NCBI GenBank assembly: GCA_900547785.1 | Contig: URIB01000004.1 | Coordinates: 1-64,000 of the forward strand | Reading direction: 5' to 3' | From: an uncultured Dialister sp. | Lineage (GTDB): Bacteria; Bacillota; Negativicutes; Veillonellales; Dialisteraceae | Length of the DNA stretch: 64,000 nucleotides | Shown here: in pieces, positions 44,144 through 52,993 of the stretch | How the letters are laid out: each line of letters begins with the position of its first letter | How positions within the stretch are numbered: the first letter of the stretch is position 1 | Translations under genes and position numbers: made by a program | Notes under the pieces: model-generated | The model's input: the letters and a program-made list of their open reading frames with translations, nothing else | The model's database searches: none | What the model was told of the DNA's origin: nothing

Positions 44144-44496
44144 TGAATACTTATGATGAAGCGTATGCATTGGCAAAAGCCATTAAAGAATGTGATGAAA
44201 TGAAAAAGCTTGTCGGAGCGGCCGAAAAAATAAAAAATAATCCGGATGCCAAGAAAATGGTTAAAGATTATATTATGGCACAGATGAAAACCGACTATGC
44301 AAAGATTTCAGGGAAAAGTGCCGATGAACAAGATTTGAAGCATTTGCAGGAATTGGCGGTGTTGGTAAGCAATAATAGTGATGCCCAGGAGTATTTACAA
44401 GCATTTATGAAATGGAATCAAGTAGCGGCGGATCTGCAAAAAATTATTTCTGATGCGATGGCGCAGGGTATGGACGTATTGGAATTACAAAAATGA
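44143..44496 (+). CDS. YlbF-family protein
   Basis: A 117-residue all-helical protein of the YlbF/YmcA (DUF964) family, which in Bacillus is part of a complex acting on RNase Y. It is a single helical domain with Lys/Glu/Ala-rich surfaces. Two ATG codons (44140, 44143) are equal in principle; the second has better spacing from GGAGG. It overlaps murB as ATGA. Confidence 0.85.
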   Translation: MNTYDEAYALAKAIKECDEMKKLVGAAEKIKNNPDAKKMVKDYIMAQMKTDYAKISGKSADEQDLKHLQELAVLVSNNSDAQEYLQAFMKWNQVAADLQKIISDAMAQGMDVLELQK

Positions 44497-45419
44497 TAAA
44501 TTGGAACTTATTTTTTTCGGACATATTGCAGGAAAGACAAATTAAAATCAATGAACCGATGAGCCGGCATAATACGTATGGAATTGGCGGCAATGCCGAC
44601 GTATTTGTAACCCCCGGGACCAAAGAAGAATTGACGGCGGTTTTAAAACGTGCTTCCGGGGAAGGGATACCGGTGACCGTCATCGGCGGCGGTTCAAATT
44701 GTCTGATCAGTGATAAAGGGATTCGGGGGATTACTATTTGCACTATGCAAATGAAATCGGAAATTATTTGCAAGGATACATGGATTACCGTTTACGGAGG
44801 CGCAGGAACCGGAAATGTGGCGAGAGTGGCCCAGAGAAATTCTTTGCGCGGTTTTGAGTGGGCGGTAGGAATCCCCGGGACTGTTATCGGAGCCACTTTT
44901 ATGAATGCCAACGGATACGGAAGCCAAATGAAAAATGTGGTGGAAGAAGTGTATGCCGTCTCCGCAGACGGGCAAACAGAAAAAGTTTATGGATGGGATG
45001 ACCTCCGCTATGGAGAAAGCGACAGTATTTTTATGCACAACGGAGATATTATCTATGGTGTAAAGCTGCATTTGTCCCAAGGAAATCCTCAAGATATTAA
45101 AGATAAAATGAGAGATCATCAGGAATCACGCAGATCGAAGCAGCCTTTGGAAAAAAGGAGCGCAGGTACCATGTATCTGAGACCCCCGGGATATCATGTA
45201 GGCCCCATGATTAAAGAATGCGGTTTGATAGGGTTTGCTATCGGTGATGCACAGGTATCGGAGAAACATCCTGATTTCGTGGTTAATAACGGGAAGGCCA
45301 CCTGCAAAGACGTTTTAGCCGTGCTTCATGAAGTGCAAAAACGAGTGAAAGATAAGTTCGGAATCCATATTCCGTTAGATGTCAGATTGCTTGGTGAAGA
45401 TTTGGTGCAAGAAAGATAG
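44493..45419 (+). CDS. murB: UDP-N-acetylenolpyruvoylglucosamine reductase MurB
   Basis: A 308-residue FAD enzyme of peptidoglycan precursor synthesis. FAD-binding: TVIGGGSNCLISDKG; GFEWAVGIPGTVIGAT; catalytic region RSAGTMYLRPPG (serine) and the C-terminal EKHPDFVVNNGKAT with glutamate. Length suits the type IIa form. It ends a run of trmL-ylbF-murB before a terminator. Confidence 0.95.
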   Translation: MINWNLFFSDILQERQIKINEPMSRHNTYGIGGNADVFVTPGTKEELTAVLKRASGEGIPVTVIGGGSNCLISDKGIRGITICTMQMKSEIICKDTWITVYGGAGTGNVARVAQRNSLRGFEWAVGIPGTVIGATFMNANGYGSQMKNVVEEVYAVSADGQTEKVYGWDDLRYGESDSIFMHNGDIIYGVKLHLSQGNPQDIKDKMRDHQESRRSKQPLEKRSAGTMYLRPPGYHVGPMIKECGLIGFAIGDAQVSEKHPDFVVNNGKATCKDVLAVLHEVQKRVKDKFGIHIPLDVRLLGEDLVQER

Positions 45420-45434
45420 CGGAAGTAGTTGAAG

Positions 45435-45456
45435 AGAGGCGAAAAGCCTCTTTTTT
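45435..45456 (+). terminator. Terminator of murB
   Basis: AGAGGC (45435-45440), GAAAA loop, GCCTCT (45446-45451) and six T residues. Confidence 0.85.
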
Positions 45457-45510
45457 GATAGGAAAGAAAAGATAGGAATAGGGAGATCGTATAAAAATAT
45501 AAAATAGCAC

Positions 45511-45539
45511 TTGCATTTTTTTTATAAAATGAGTATTAT
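45511..45539 (+). promoter_or_regulatory. Promoter of groES-groEL
   Basis: TTGCAT (45511-45516), 17 bases, TATTAT (45534-45539), followed directly by the CIRCE operator. Confidence 0.85.
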
Positions 45540-45550
45540 AGTAGCGTGAG

Positions 45551-45577
45551 TTAGCACTCGAATTTAATGAGTGCTAA
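45551..45577 (+). promoter_or_regulatory. CIRCE operator (HrcA binding site)
   Basis: The inverted repeat TTAGCACTC (45551-45559), N9, GAGTGCTAA (45569-45577) is identical to the consensus, showing control of groESL by the heat-shock repressor HrcA. Confidence 0.97.
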
Positions 45578-45598
45578 TAATTCAAAGGAGGAATTGAA

Positions 45599-45880
45599 AT
45601 GTTAAAACCGTTAGCAGATCGTGTTCTTATTGAAGTAGATGTGGAAGAAACGAAGACCGCAGGTGGAATCCTGCTTCCCGATACGGCACAGAAGAAGTCC
45701 CAAAAGGGGACTGTGATTGCCATCGGTTCAGGAAAAGTTCTGGACAATGGAGAACGCTTGCCTTTTGAAGTGGCTGTAGGAGATAGAGTTTTATTTGCCA
45801 AATACTCCGGCGTGGACATTGAAGAGGGCGGCAAGAAATTTTTACTTCTTTCAGAACGTGATGTTTTAGGAAAACTTTAA
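45599..45880 (+). CDS. groES: Co-chaperonin GroES
   Basis: A 93-residue co-chaperonin that caps GroEL. PLADRVLIE at the start and the mobile loop ETKTAGGILLPDTAQKK (residues 16-32) are typical; GDRVLFAKYSG closes the barrel. AAGGAGG stands before the ATG. It is the first gene of the CIRCE-controlled operon. Confidence 0.97.
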   Translation: MLKPLADRVLIEVDVEETKTAGGILLPDTAQKKSQKGTVIAIGSGKVLDNGERLPFEVAVGDRVLFAKYSGVDIEEGGKKFLLLSERDVLGKL

Positions 45881-45908
45881 TTTAGAAAACCGGATAGGAG
45901 AGATATCA

Positions 45909-47531
45909 ATGGCTAAGAAAGTACTTTATAACGAAGAAGCTCGTGCAGCACTTTTAAGAGGGGTAGATCAGCTGGCAGATGCAGTAAAAATTACCCTCGG
46001 ACCGAAAGGACGGAATGTCGTTCTGGATAAAAAATACGGAGCGCCGAATATTGTCAATGACGGTGTATCTATTGCCAGAGAAATCGAATTAAAAGATCCT
46101 TTTGAAAATATGGGTGCCCAGCTTGTCAAAGAAGTTGCGACCAAAACGAATGACGTTGCCGGTGACGGAACAACGACAGCTACCCTCCTCGCACAATCCA
46201 TGATTCATGAAGGGATGAGAAACGTAGCGGCAGGCGCCAATCCCATGGTGCTGAAAAAAGGAATCGAAAAGGCAGTCGAAGTCCTTGTGGAAGAAATCAA
46301 GAAAAAATCTGTGCCGGTAGATACGAAAGCAAAAATTGCCCAGGTTGCTTCTATTTCTTCCGATGACGCAACAATCGGCGGTTTAATTGCCGATGCCATG
46401 GAAAAAGTAGGCAATGACGGCGTTATCACCGTAGAAGATTCCAAAACGATGGGAACCAGTCTTAAAGTTGTGGAAGGCATGCAGTTTGACAGAGGCTATC
46501 TCAGTCCGTATATGGTATCGGATGCCGATAAAATGGAATGTGTCATGAATGACCCGCTGATTCTTATTACCGACAAGAAAATACCGGTGATTCAGGATAT
46601 TATCCAACTTCTTGAAAAAGTGGTACAAGCCGGCAAAGAACTTCTTATCATTGCAGAAGATGTGGAAGGGGAAGCACTGGCAACACTGGTAGTCAACAGA
46701 TTACGCGGCACTTTCAAATGTGCAGCTGTCAAGGCACCGGGATTCGGGGATCGCCGTAAGGCTATGCTGGAAGATATTGCGGTTCTTACCGGCGGACAGG
46801 TTATTTCAGAAGATATGGGACGCAAATTGGATACCGCTACCGTTGAAGATCTCGGTACGGCTCACCAGGTGCGGATTACCAAAGACAATACAACCATTGT
46901 CGGCGGTGCCGGTGATAAAGCGGCAATCAATGCGCGTGTAGATCAGATTCGTGAACAATATAAAGAAGCGACTTCCCAATTTGACAAAGATAAATTGCAG
47001 GAACGTTTAGCTAAAATGTCCGGCGGTGTTGCAGTGATTGAAGTCGGAGCCGCTACGGAAGTTGAAATGAAAGATAAGAGACTCCGTATCGAAGACGCGT
47101 TGAATGCAACCCGCGCAGCTGTAGAAGAAGGGATTGTCGCAGGCGGCGGTACAACATTCCTTGATATCCAGTCCAAGCTTGATGATTTGCAAGTGGAAGG
47201 CGATGTAAAGACAGGTGTTAACCTGGTTCGCAATGCGATTGAAGCGCCGGTTCGTCAAATTGCCAACAATGCAGGGATTGAAGGCGCAATCGTTGCCGAA
47301 AAAGTCAAAGCTTCCGGTGACGGAGTCGGTTATAATGCCGCTGTTGATAAGTATGAGGATATGATTGGAGCAGGTATTGTAGATCCTGCCAAAGTAACAC
47401 GTTCCGCACTTCAGAATGCGGCATCAATTGCCGCTCTGGTTTTGACAACGGAAGCCATTGTAGGCGATGATCCGGAAGAAAAACCGGCTATGCCTCCTAT
47501 GCCTCCGATGGGTGGGGCGGGGATGATGTAA
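45909..47531 (+). CDS. groEL: Chaperonin GroEL
   Basis: A 540-residue chaperonin. ATP-binding DGVSIA, GDGTTTATLLAQ (about 86-97) and the hinge/equatorial part GVGYNAA are visible; the C-terminal tail ends in a Met/Gly-rich repeat (PMPPMPPMGG, GGAGMM). All catalytic residues appear present. Length is standard. Confidence 0.98.
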   Translation: MAKKVLYNEEARAALLRGVDQLADAVKITLGPKGRNVVLDKKYGAPNIVNDGVSIAREIELKDPFENMGAQLVKEVATKTNDVAGDGTTTATLLAQSMIHEGMRNVAAGANPMVLKKGIEKAVEVLVEEIKKKSVPVDTKAKIAQVASISSDDATIGGLIADAMEKVGNDGVITVEDSKTMGTSLKVVEGMQFDRGYLSPYMVSDADKMECVMNDPLILITDKKIPVIQDIIQLLEKVVQAGKELLIIAEDVEGEALATLVVNRLRGTFKCAAVKAPGFGDRRKAMLEDIAVLTGGQVISEDMGRKLDTATVEDLGTAHQVRITKDNTTIVGGAGDKAAINARVDQIREQYKEATSQFDKDKLQERLAKMSGGVAVIEVGAATEVEMKDKRLRIEDALNATRAAVEEGIVAGGGTTFLDIQSKLDDLQVEGDVKTGVNLVRNAIEAPVRQIANNAGIEGAIVAEKVKASGDGVGYNAAVDKYEDMIGAGIVDPAKVTRSALQNAASIAALVLTTEAIVGDDPEEKPAMPPMPPMGGAGMM

Positions 47532-47553
47532 TTCCCGGAATTGAATCAAATGA

Positions 47554-47589
47554 AAAAATAAGAGCCTGTATACAGGCTCTTATTTTTTT
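47554..47589 (+). terminator. Terminator of groESL
   Basis: A perfect 17-base palindrome with no loop bases (each half ends in CTGTA|TACAG) and a T run at 47583-47589. It is also active-looking on the minus strand. Confidence 0.92.
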
Positions 47590-47654
47590 ATGAAAATTGA
47601 TTGGATTGAGTAAATGATAAAATATGATAAGAATGCCTATGGCATAGAATGACA

Positions 47655-48236
47655 TCACTTCAATAAAAGTTGTTTTCTTTCGGACAGATAGTCTTTGAAG
47701 TTTAATACTCTTACGGCCATCCAGTTTCCATTGATGTCTTTTTCCATTTGAACATGCCAGATAAAATCTTTGTCGAGCTCTTTGTCATGGAGTTTCACTT
47801 TAACAACAGCGGAGTGGTCCTGTTCTTCCACATCTAACACATCGGTCATGGAAAGCGCGGCGGAACCGACATAAGCGGTGACACTTTCTACCGGCTCATT
47901 AAGAAATGATTTTCCTTGGGGAGCGTCGGTTTTAAATTTCATTTCTGTCCGTTGTATCAATTCGGAAATCAGTTCTTTTTTCAGCCCGTTGATGACAGCG
48001 GCGGCAATTTTGTATTTTGGAGCCTTGTCCGCTTTCAGTTCTGCCAGTACATCATCAACTGCATAGGAATAGACTTTCTCCATATCCACTCTTTCTTTGA
48101 AAAGCTGTAAATCTTTTTTCTGAATGGCTTGCTGGATTTCTCCTGCGGCATAAGCCGGGGTTTTGGTCCAGTATCCGAAGTAAAATCCGGCACCGGCAGC
48201 AAAAATAAGACCGATTATAATAAAAATTTTTTTCAT
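47655..48236 (-). CDS. Membrane-anchored DUF2939-like protein
   Basis: A 193-residue protein with an N-terminal membrane helix (residues 3-22) and an extracytoplasmic domain. The pattern AAGEIQQAIQKKDLQLFKERVDMEKV resembles the N-terminal part of DUF2939 proteins of unknown function; the end is a beta-sheet (FIWHVQMEKDINGNWMAVRVL). Confidence in the family is moderate. It is a single-gene unit on the minus strand between groEL and an aldehyde dehydrogenase gene. Confidence 0.6.
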   Translation of the reverse strand: MKKIFIIIGLIFAAGAGFYFGYWTKTPAYAAGEIQQAIQKKDLQLFKERVDMEKVYSYAVDDVLAELKADKAPKYKIAAAVINGLKKELISELIQRTEMKFKTDAPQGKSFLNEPVESVTAYVGSAALSMTDVLDVEEQDHSAVVKVKLHDKELDKDFIWHVQMEKDINGNWMAVRVLNFKDYLSERKQLLLK

Positions 48237-48314
48237 GGAATCTCCTTTCGTTTCAGAGTAATCAATAATAACAATCAGTAAGATATAAACGGCAGTTTGC
48301 GGGAACTGCTTTTT

Positions 48315-49730
48315 TTATTTGCCGGTATCAAAAACCGCCTTTTGCTGTGTAAATTCAAGCATGCCGTAAATGCCGCCCTCCCGACCGAGGCCGCTTTGCT
48401 TATAACCGCCGAAGGGGGCGGCTGTATCACGGGGGCTCGCATTGATATATACATTTCCCGCTTCAAGTTGTTTTGCAATGGCGACGGCTTTTTCTTTCTC
48501 TCCATACACACCTGCATTCAAGCCGTAGCGGGTATTATTAGCGATTTGAACAGCTTCCGCTTCCGTTTCATAGGGGAATACACACAGGACAGGGCCGAAT
48601 ATTTCGTCTTCGGCTATGGACATGGAAGGGGTTACATGGGTGAAAATCGCAGGTGAAATATAATATCCCTTTTGCGGTTGTTTCGGAACTGTACCGCATA
48701 AAAGTTTGGCGCCATCCCGTATGCCCGATTCAATGTAGCTTTTCACTTTTTCGTATTGACGGAGTGAAGCAAGGGGGCCCAGTTTGGTTGACGGATCTTT
48801 TGGGTTCCCTGTTACATATTCTTTGGAAATTTCAATAAGTTTCTTTTCGATGACAGCTTGCTCGGATTTCGGGATGAGCAGGCGGGAAAAAGCGGTGCAG
48901 GTTTGTCCGGAGTTTAAGAATATGGAATTAAAACATAGACGGACGGCTTCCTGATAATTGCTTCCTTTTAGAATGATATACGGGGACTTACCGCCCAGTT
49001 CAAGACTGATATGCTTTAAACCAGTTAAGGCGTTTTTTCCGACATTGATGCCGCCGGAGGTGGAACCGGTAAAGGAAATCATGTTGACAAGAGGGTGAGC
49101 TGCCATGGCATCTCCCACCTCTCCGCCGCGGCCGGTGACTAAATTAAATACACCTTTCGGGAAATTTGCTTTTTCAAAAGCATCGGCGAGCCAGTAGGAA
49201 GAGAGCGGTGTATACCGGCTCGGTTTTAAAATAACCGTGTTTCCCATGAGAAGCGCAGGGATGACTTTTTGTATAACTTGTCCGAGCGGGTAATTCCACG
49301 GTGTAATACAGCCGATAACGCCGACAGGTTCTCTGTAAACGGTGGAGGCTGCCATATGTTCGATGAGAGGAACTTCCGGTGCCAAATCAATGTAGGATTG
49401 GGTTCTTGTGTATTGATACTCTACTTGCGCAGTTTTGGTAAACGTATAAGGCGACCCCAATTCTTTTATAGTAACGGCAATCAATTCCTCTTCTTGAGAG
49501 CGAAAAATGTCCAGGAAACGTTTCATGAGTACAATTCTTTCCGAAAGAGGAGTGGCACGCCATGCCGGTAATGCATGGTGAGCCGCTTTTGCCGCAGCAT
49601 CTACATCTTCCGCGTTTCCGGCGGGAACTTTTGCAAAAATTTCTTGTGTAGCCGGATTTTCCACACCCATCAACTCACCGGATCGGCTTGAAATCCATTG
49701 GCCGTTGATATATAGTTTTTCAAAGTTCAT
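48315..49730 (-). CDS. Aldehyde dehydrogenase family protein
   Basis: A 471-residue NAD(P)-dependent dehydrogenase. Active-site cysteine lies in SGQTCTAF (about 279-285) and the catalytic glutamate in LELGGKSP (about 245). Rossmann-type cofactor motif SFTGSTSGG is at about 217-225. It belongs to the broad class of betaine, succinate-semialdehyde and similar dehydrogenases; the true substrate cannot be told from sequence. The gene stands alone. Confidence 0.9.
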   Translation of the reverse strand: MNFEKLYINGQWISSRSGELMGVENPATQEIFAKVPAGNAEDVDAAAKAAHHALPAWRATPLSERIVLMKRFLDIFRSQEEELIAVTIKELGSPYTFTKTAQVEYQYTRTQSYIDLAPEVPLIEHMAASTVYREPVGVIGCITPWNYPLGQVIQKVIPALLMGNTVILKPSRYTPLSSYWLADAFEKANFPKGVFNLVTGRGGEVGDAMAAHPLVNMISFTGSTSGGINVGKNALTGLKHISLELGGKSPYIILKGSNYQEAVRLCFNSIFLNSGQTCTAFSRLLIPKSEQAVIEKKLIEISKEYVTGNPKDPSTKLGPLASLRQYEKVKSYIESGIRDGAKLLCGTVPKQPQKGYYISPAIFTHVTPSMSIAEDEIFGPVLCVFPYETEAEAVQIANNTRYGLNAGVYGEKEKAVAIAKQLEAGNVYINASPRDTAAPFGGYKQSGLGREGGIYGMLEFTQQKAVFDTGK

Positions 49731-49833
49731 AAAAAGACCTCCTTTATCTACTTATTATTATATAACAGTGAAAAGTATTTTAAAGTCTGTAGGAAGGGAG
49801 GGGAAATTGTATAACTTTTATAGGAGAAAAGAG

Positions 49834-49863
49834 AACTTTCGTGTATAATAAACACGTAAAGTT
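49834..49863 (+). promoter_or_regulatory. Inverted repeat enclosing a -10 box
   Basis: AACTTTCGTG (49834-49843) pairs with CACGTAAAGTT (49853-49863; one bulged T). The loop holds TATAAT (49844-49849). Directly after come T residues. Confidence 0.45.
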
Positions 49864-49881
49864 TTTTATGGAGAGAAAAAA

Positions 49882-50763
49882 ATGAACAATAAAGAAGAAT
49901 ATCGAAAAGGTGAAGAATTTACAAAAAGTAAAAGCCGCTCTTTTAAAGATAGAAAGTTTTCTTTCGGGAAGTCAGCAAATAAACCGGCAAAGGCATCGTT
50001 TAAAAGAAAGAAACTGGAAGTGGGAAGTCCTTATACAGATAGAGAGCTGGGAGAAGGAACGGTCACCGCACTCACAGAGGAATCAATCACCGTTTGCTTT
50101 GGGGAGCAGGAGAAAATATTTCCCCGTCGCCGGAGACCGGAAAGCAAGAAAGTCTTTCCGTCTTCAGAAAAGAAAGTGTTTGGAAAAAGAGAATATGCAA
50201 AAGATGACAGAGATCCGGTGTTTAAGTTTGACCAAACAGAAGATAGAAATAAAGAGAACGACGGCAGTGTGAAAAGATCTCCTGTCAAGGTAGGACTTCA
50301 TGTGAAGGACGATGTATTGGGGCCCGGTGTGGTGGGACGTATCACGGAACGCGGGACTTACGTCACCTATGAAAGAACGGGAGAATTTGTTTTGTATCCG
50401 CTGGGGCTGCCGTTAAAACTTATAAAAAGTGCTTTTCCGGAAGAAAATAAAAGCGAAAAGAAAAATAAGCCGCAACGATCGATAAAAGAAGCAAGAACCT
50501 ATAAGGGGTCTTCCGTAATAAAAAAAGAGGAAAAACCGGAGCCTCGTAAGGAAAAGAGTTCTTCCGAGAAAATAAGAAATACAGGAGATACCCGGTATTT
50601 TGAATTGACAAAGGGCACTCGTGTTCTAAATAAAGGACTTGGTGCCGGGACTATAAAAGAAATCGGGGAAGGTATACTTATCGTCGATTTCTCAGGGGAG
50701 GATAAGAAATTCTCTTATCCGGAAGCCTTTATCCTGGGAGAACTGGAAGTCAGCAAGGAGTAG
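49882..50763 (+). CDS. Protein with three Tudor/SH3-like repeats
   Basis: A 293-residue soluble, very basic protein. Three repeats of about 40 residues, at about 45-82, 135-175 and 242-285, share a small beta-barrel pattern around LGEGTV, LGPGVV and LGAGTI, with a following hydrophobic strand (ITVCFG, TYVTYE, ILIVDF). This is the pattern of the C-terminal Tudor-like domain of PcrA/UvrD helicases, which bind RNA polymerase. The repeats are joined by long Lys/Glu/Arg-rich linkers. There is no helicase part. No known family with three such repeats is recalled, so function is unknown. Confidence 0.68.
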   Translation: MNNKEEYRKGEEFTKSKSRSFKDRKFSFGKSANKPAKASFKRKKLEVGSPYTDRELGEGTVTALTEESITVCFGEQEKIFPRRRRPESKKVFPSSEKKVFGKREYAKDDRDPVFKFDQTEDRNKENDGSVKRSPVKVGLHVKDDVLGPGVVGRITERGTYVTYERTGEFVLYPLGLPLKLIKSAFPEENKSEKKNKPQRSIKEARTYKGSSVIKKEEKPEPRKEKSSSEKIRNTGDTRYFELTKGTRVLNKGLGAGTIKEIGEGILIVDFSGEDKKFSYPEAFILGELEVSKE

Positions 50764-50771
50764 ATTTAAAG

Positions 50772-50803
50772 AATGTGGCAATGACAGCCACATTTTTTTA
50801 TTT
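50772..50803 (+). terminator. Terminator of the Tudor-repeat gene
   Basis: AATGTGGC (50772-50779) pairs with GCCACATT (50787-50794), followed by T residues. Confidence 0.85.
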
Positions 50804-50925
50804 TGCCGTTTCTCTTTAGGCGGTGAATCTGGAATAATCTTATGCCTATGATATAATTAATAAGTGAAAAGTCCGTAAAAAACGAAGAAGTATCAAAGGT
50901 TAAAATCCGTGTATGGAGAAATTAA

Positions 50926-51984
50926 ATGAGTTTATTGAATGATACGGTGGCACGTATACAGCCGCTCAATAAAGATGTGATGAAAAAAGCCCGAGAAAGA
51001 TGGGGGCGATTGTATCTCGGTGTGGGAGATTTGGGAAAACTGGAAGATCTTGTAGTTCAGTATACGGGGATTACAGAAAAAGTGATTCCTGAGATTCCGA
51101 AATGCTGTATGGTGGTGGCATGTGCCGATCACGGCGTATATGCACAAAAAGTTTCCGCCTATCCCCAGTCGACTACCGTAGGAATGACAAGAGGATATCT
51201 GGTCGCCAAAGGGGCATCGGCGAATGCCATGGCACACTATTGCGGGGCTGATATGGTAGTGGTGGATATGGGAATTAATCATGACATGTCTGATTTGCCG
51301 GGGATTTTGGATAAAAAAATTGCCTGGGGAACAAAGGATATTACTCTCGGGCCGGCTATGACAAAAGAAGAAGCAATCCGGTCTATTGAGGCGGGCATAG
51401 AGATAGCGGAGCAAAAAGTAAAGGAAGGCTACCGTGTATTTACTGTAGGTGAAATGGGGATTTCAAACACGACCTCTTCGGCTTGCATGATCGGCGCGTT
51501 TAATCATTGGAATGCCATAGAAGTTACCGGACGGGGGACAAATATTTCCGACGAAAGACTCAAACATAAAATAGAAGTAGTCCAAAAAGCATTGGATATC
51601 AACCGTCCCGATCCCGATGACGGTCTTGATGTTTTAGCGAAACTAGGAGGTTTTGAATTCGGCTGCATGACCGGAGTTATTCTGGGAGCAGCCGCGAACC
51701 GGTGTCTCACCATAATAGATGGATTTAATTCTACCGCCAGTGCCTTTGTGGCGAAAAAAATATCAAATTTATCCATTCAATATCTGATGGCATCTCATCT
51801 TTCGCTGGAACAGGCACATCGGCGTTCATTGGAAGGTTTAGGGCTGTCGGAATATATTGATTTGGACATACGTTTAGGAGAGGCGGTAGGAGCGAGTATC
51901 CAGAAAAAAATATTGAATATGGCGCTGACCGTATACGGAGAATGTATGGAAACGGAGCGGGGGCAGACAAATGAGTCAAATTAA
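50926..51984 (+). CDS. arsA: CobT-family phosphoribosyltransferase, ArsA-like
   Basis: A 352-residue homologue of CobT, which joins nicotinate mononucleotide and the lower-ligand base of cobamides. Family parts are visible: CCMVVACADHGVYAQKVSAYP (base/substrate loop), GEMGISNTTSSACMI, GGFEFGCMTGVILGAA and LDIRLGEAVGASI with the glutamate equivalent to the CobT catalytic base. Tandem with a second divergent CobT homologue, as in ArsAB of Sporomusa ovata, whose two subunits make phenolic cobamides. Which lower ligand is made here is inference. Start ATG follows GGAGA; overlap with the next gene is 14 bases. Confidence 0.82.
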   Translation: MSLLNDTVARIQPLNKDVMKKARERWGRLYLGVGDLGKLEDLVVQYTGITEKVIPEIPKCCMVVACADHGVYAQKVSAYPQSTTVGMTRGYLVAKGASANAMAHYCGADMVVVDMGINHDMSDLPGILDKKIAWGTKDITLGPAMTKEEAIRSIEAGIEIAEQKVKEGYRVFTVGEMGISNTTSSACMIGAFNHWNAIEVTGRGTNISDERLKHKIEVVQKALDINRPDPDDGLDVLAKLGGFEFGCMTGVILGAAANRCLTIIDGFNSTASAFVAKKISNLSIQYLMASHLSLEQAHRRSLEGLGLSEYIDLDIRLGEAVGASIQKKILNMALTVYGECMETERGQTNESN

Positions 51985-52993
51985 AATGCCGGATAAACAT
52001 ATGATGGAAGCCTGCCGTCTCTATGTCGATAATTTGATTAAACCTCTTCATGCTTTGGGGAAATTGGAGGAAATGGCAGTCCGCCTGGCAGGAATTACAG
52101 AAACAATAAAGCCTTGCCGGTTAAATAAGGCTATCGTTGTAATAGCGGGAGATACAGCTGTTGATAAAGAGAATGAAACCGGCGGCAAACAAAGTCTTTT
52201 GGAATTTCATGCATTGGCGAAAGGCCTGGCACCGGTAAGTGCCGTGGCAAGAATGCTGGACACTCCTTTATACTTGATTGATGCAGGCCTTGAATCAGAT
52301 ACAAGGGGGATAGAAGGGGCGCTTGTCAAAAAAGTGATTAAAGGCACGCATCGGGGCGGGAGGGCCATGACGAGGGAACAAGCGGCGGAAGCCGTCAGCT
52401 TAGGAATGTCTGTTGCTAAAAGTCTGGCGTCACAGGGCGTGAATGCCGTTGCGTTGGGGAACATCGGGGAGAGGTCTTTACTTTCCGCTTTAGGTGTTAC
52501 GGCGGCCGTTATGAAAGACGAATTGCAAAAAAATGCAAAAGAAAACGGGATACCGATTGAAATCAAAGAAGTTGGAGATTTAAGAGAAGACCCTGTCGCT
52601 TTTCTTGGAAAAATAGGCTCTTCGGAAATTGCGGCATTATTCGGGCTGACGGTACAGGCGGCCAAAGAAAGAATGGCAATCGTTTTTGATAATGCAGTCA
52701 CGGGAGCAGCTGTTCTTGCGGCGGTGGAAACGTATCCGCCTATCAGGGAGTATGTATTTCCTTCCGCCTGCTATGACGAACCTCTGCATCAGATGCAAAT
52801 GAAAAGGTTGAAAATGAAACCGTTTCTGCATTACGATTTTACGTTAGCGGAAGGATTCGGCTCTACCATGGGACTTTCCCTTTTAGAGGCATCTCTGGAT
52901 ATGCTGAATGTGATGAAAACTTTCGGCGAGGGCGGAGTAGACGTGGCCGAAGACGGTCCGGGAAAGGATCGTCAAAGAGAGGATGTGAGATAA
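51971..52993 (+). CDS. arsB: CobT-family phosphoribosyltransferase paralogue, ArsB-like
   Basis: A 340-residue second CobT homologue, far from the first in sequence. Readable parts: VVIAGDTAVDKENETGG (compared with VVACADHGVY in the first), ALGNIGERSLLSALGV, LTVQAAKERMAIVFDNAVTG and the end LAEGFGSTMGLSL replacing the RLGEAVG of the first. Loss of some CobT residues suits a partner subunit. In ArsAB, both subunits are needed; the pair here has the same tandem arrangement. Confidence 0.78.
   Translation: MSQIKMPDKHMMEACRLYVDNLIKPLHALGKLEEMAVRLAGITETIKPCRLNKAIVVIAGDTAVDKENETGGKQSLLEFHALAKGLAPVSAVARMLDTPLYLIDAGLESDTRGIEGALVKKVIKGTHRGGRAMTREQAAEAVSLGMSVAKSLASQGVNAVALGNIGERSLLSALGVTAAVMKDELQKNAKENGIPIEIKEVGDLREDPVAFLGKIGSSEIAALFGLTVQAAKERMAIVFDNAVTGAAVLAAVETYPPIREYVFPSACYDEPLHQMQMKRLKMKPFLHYDFTLAEGFGSTMGLSLLEASLDMLNVMKTFGEGGVDVAEDGPGKDRQREDVR

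Noticed and set aside
47990..48320. Terminator at 48292-48316
   Set aside because: The hairpin has its T run on the plus strand, where nothing is transcribed towards it; on the minus strand the tail is poor.
50804..50925. Cobalamin riboswitch before arsAB
   Set aside because: The stretch has no B12-box-like conserved sequence and is too short for the full riboswitch.
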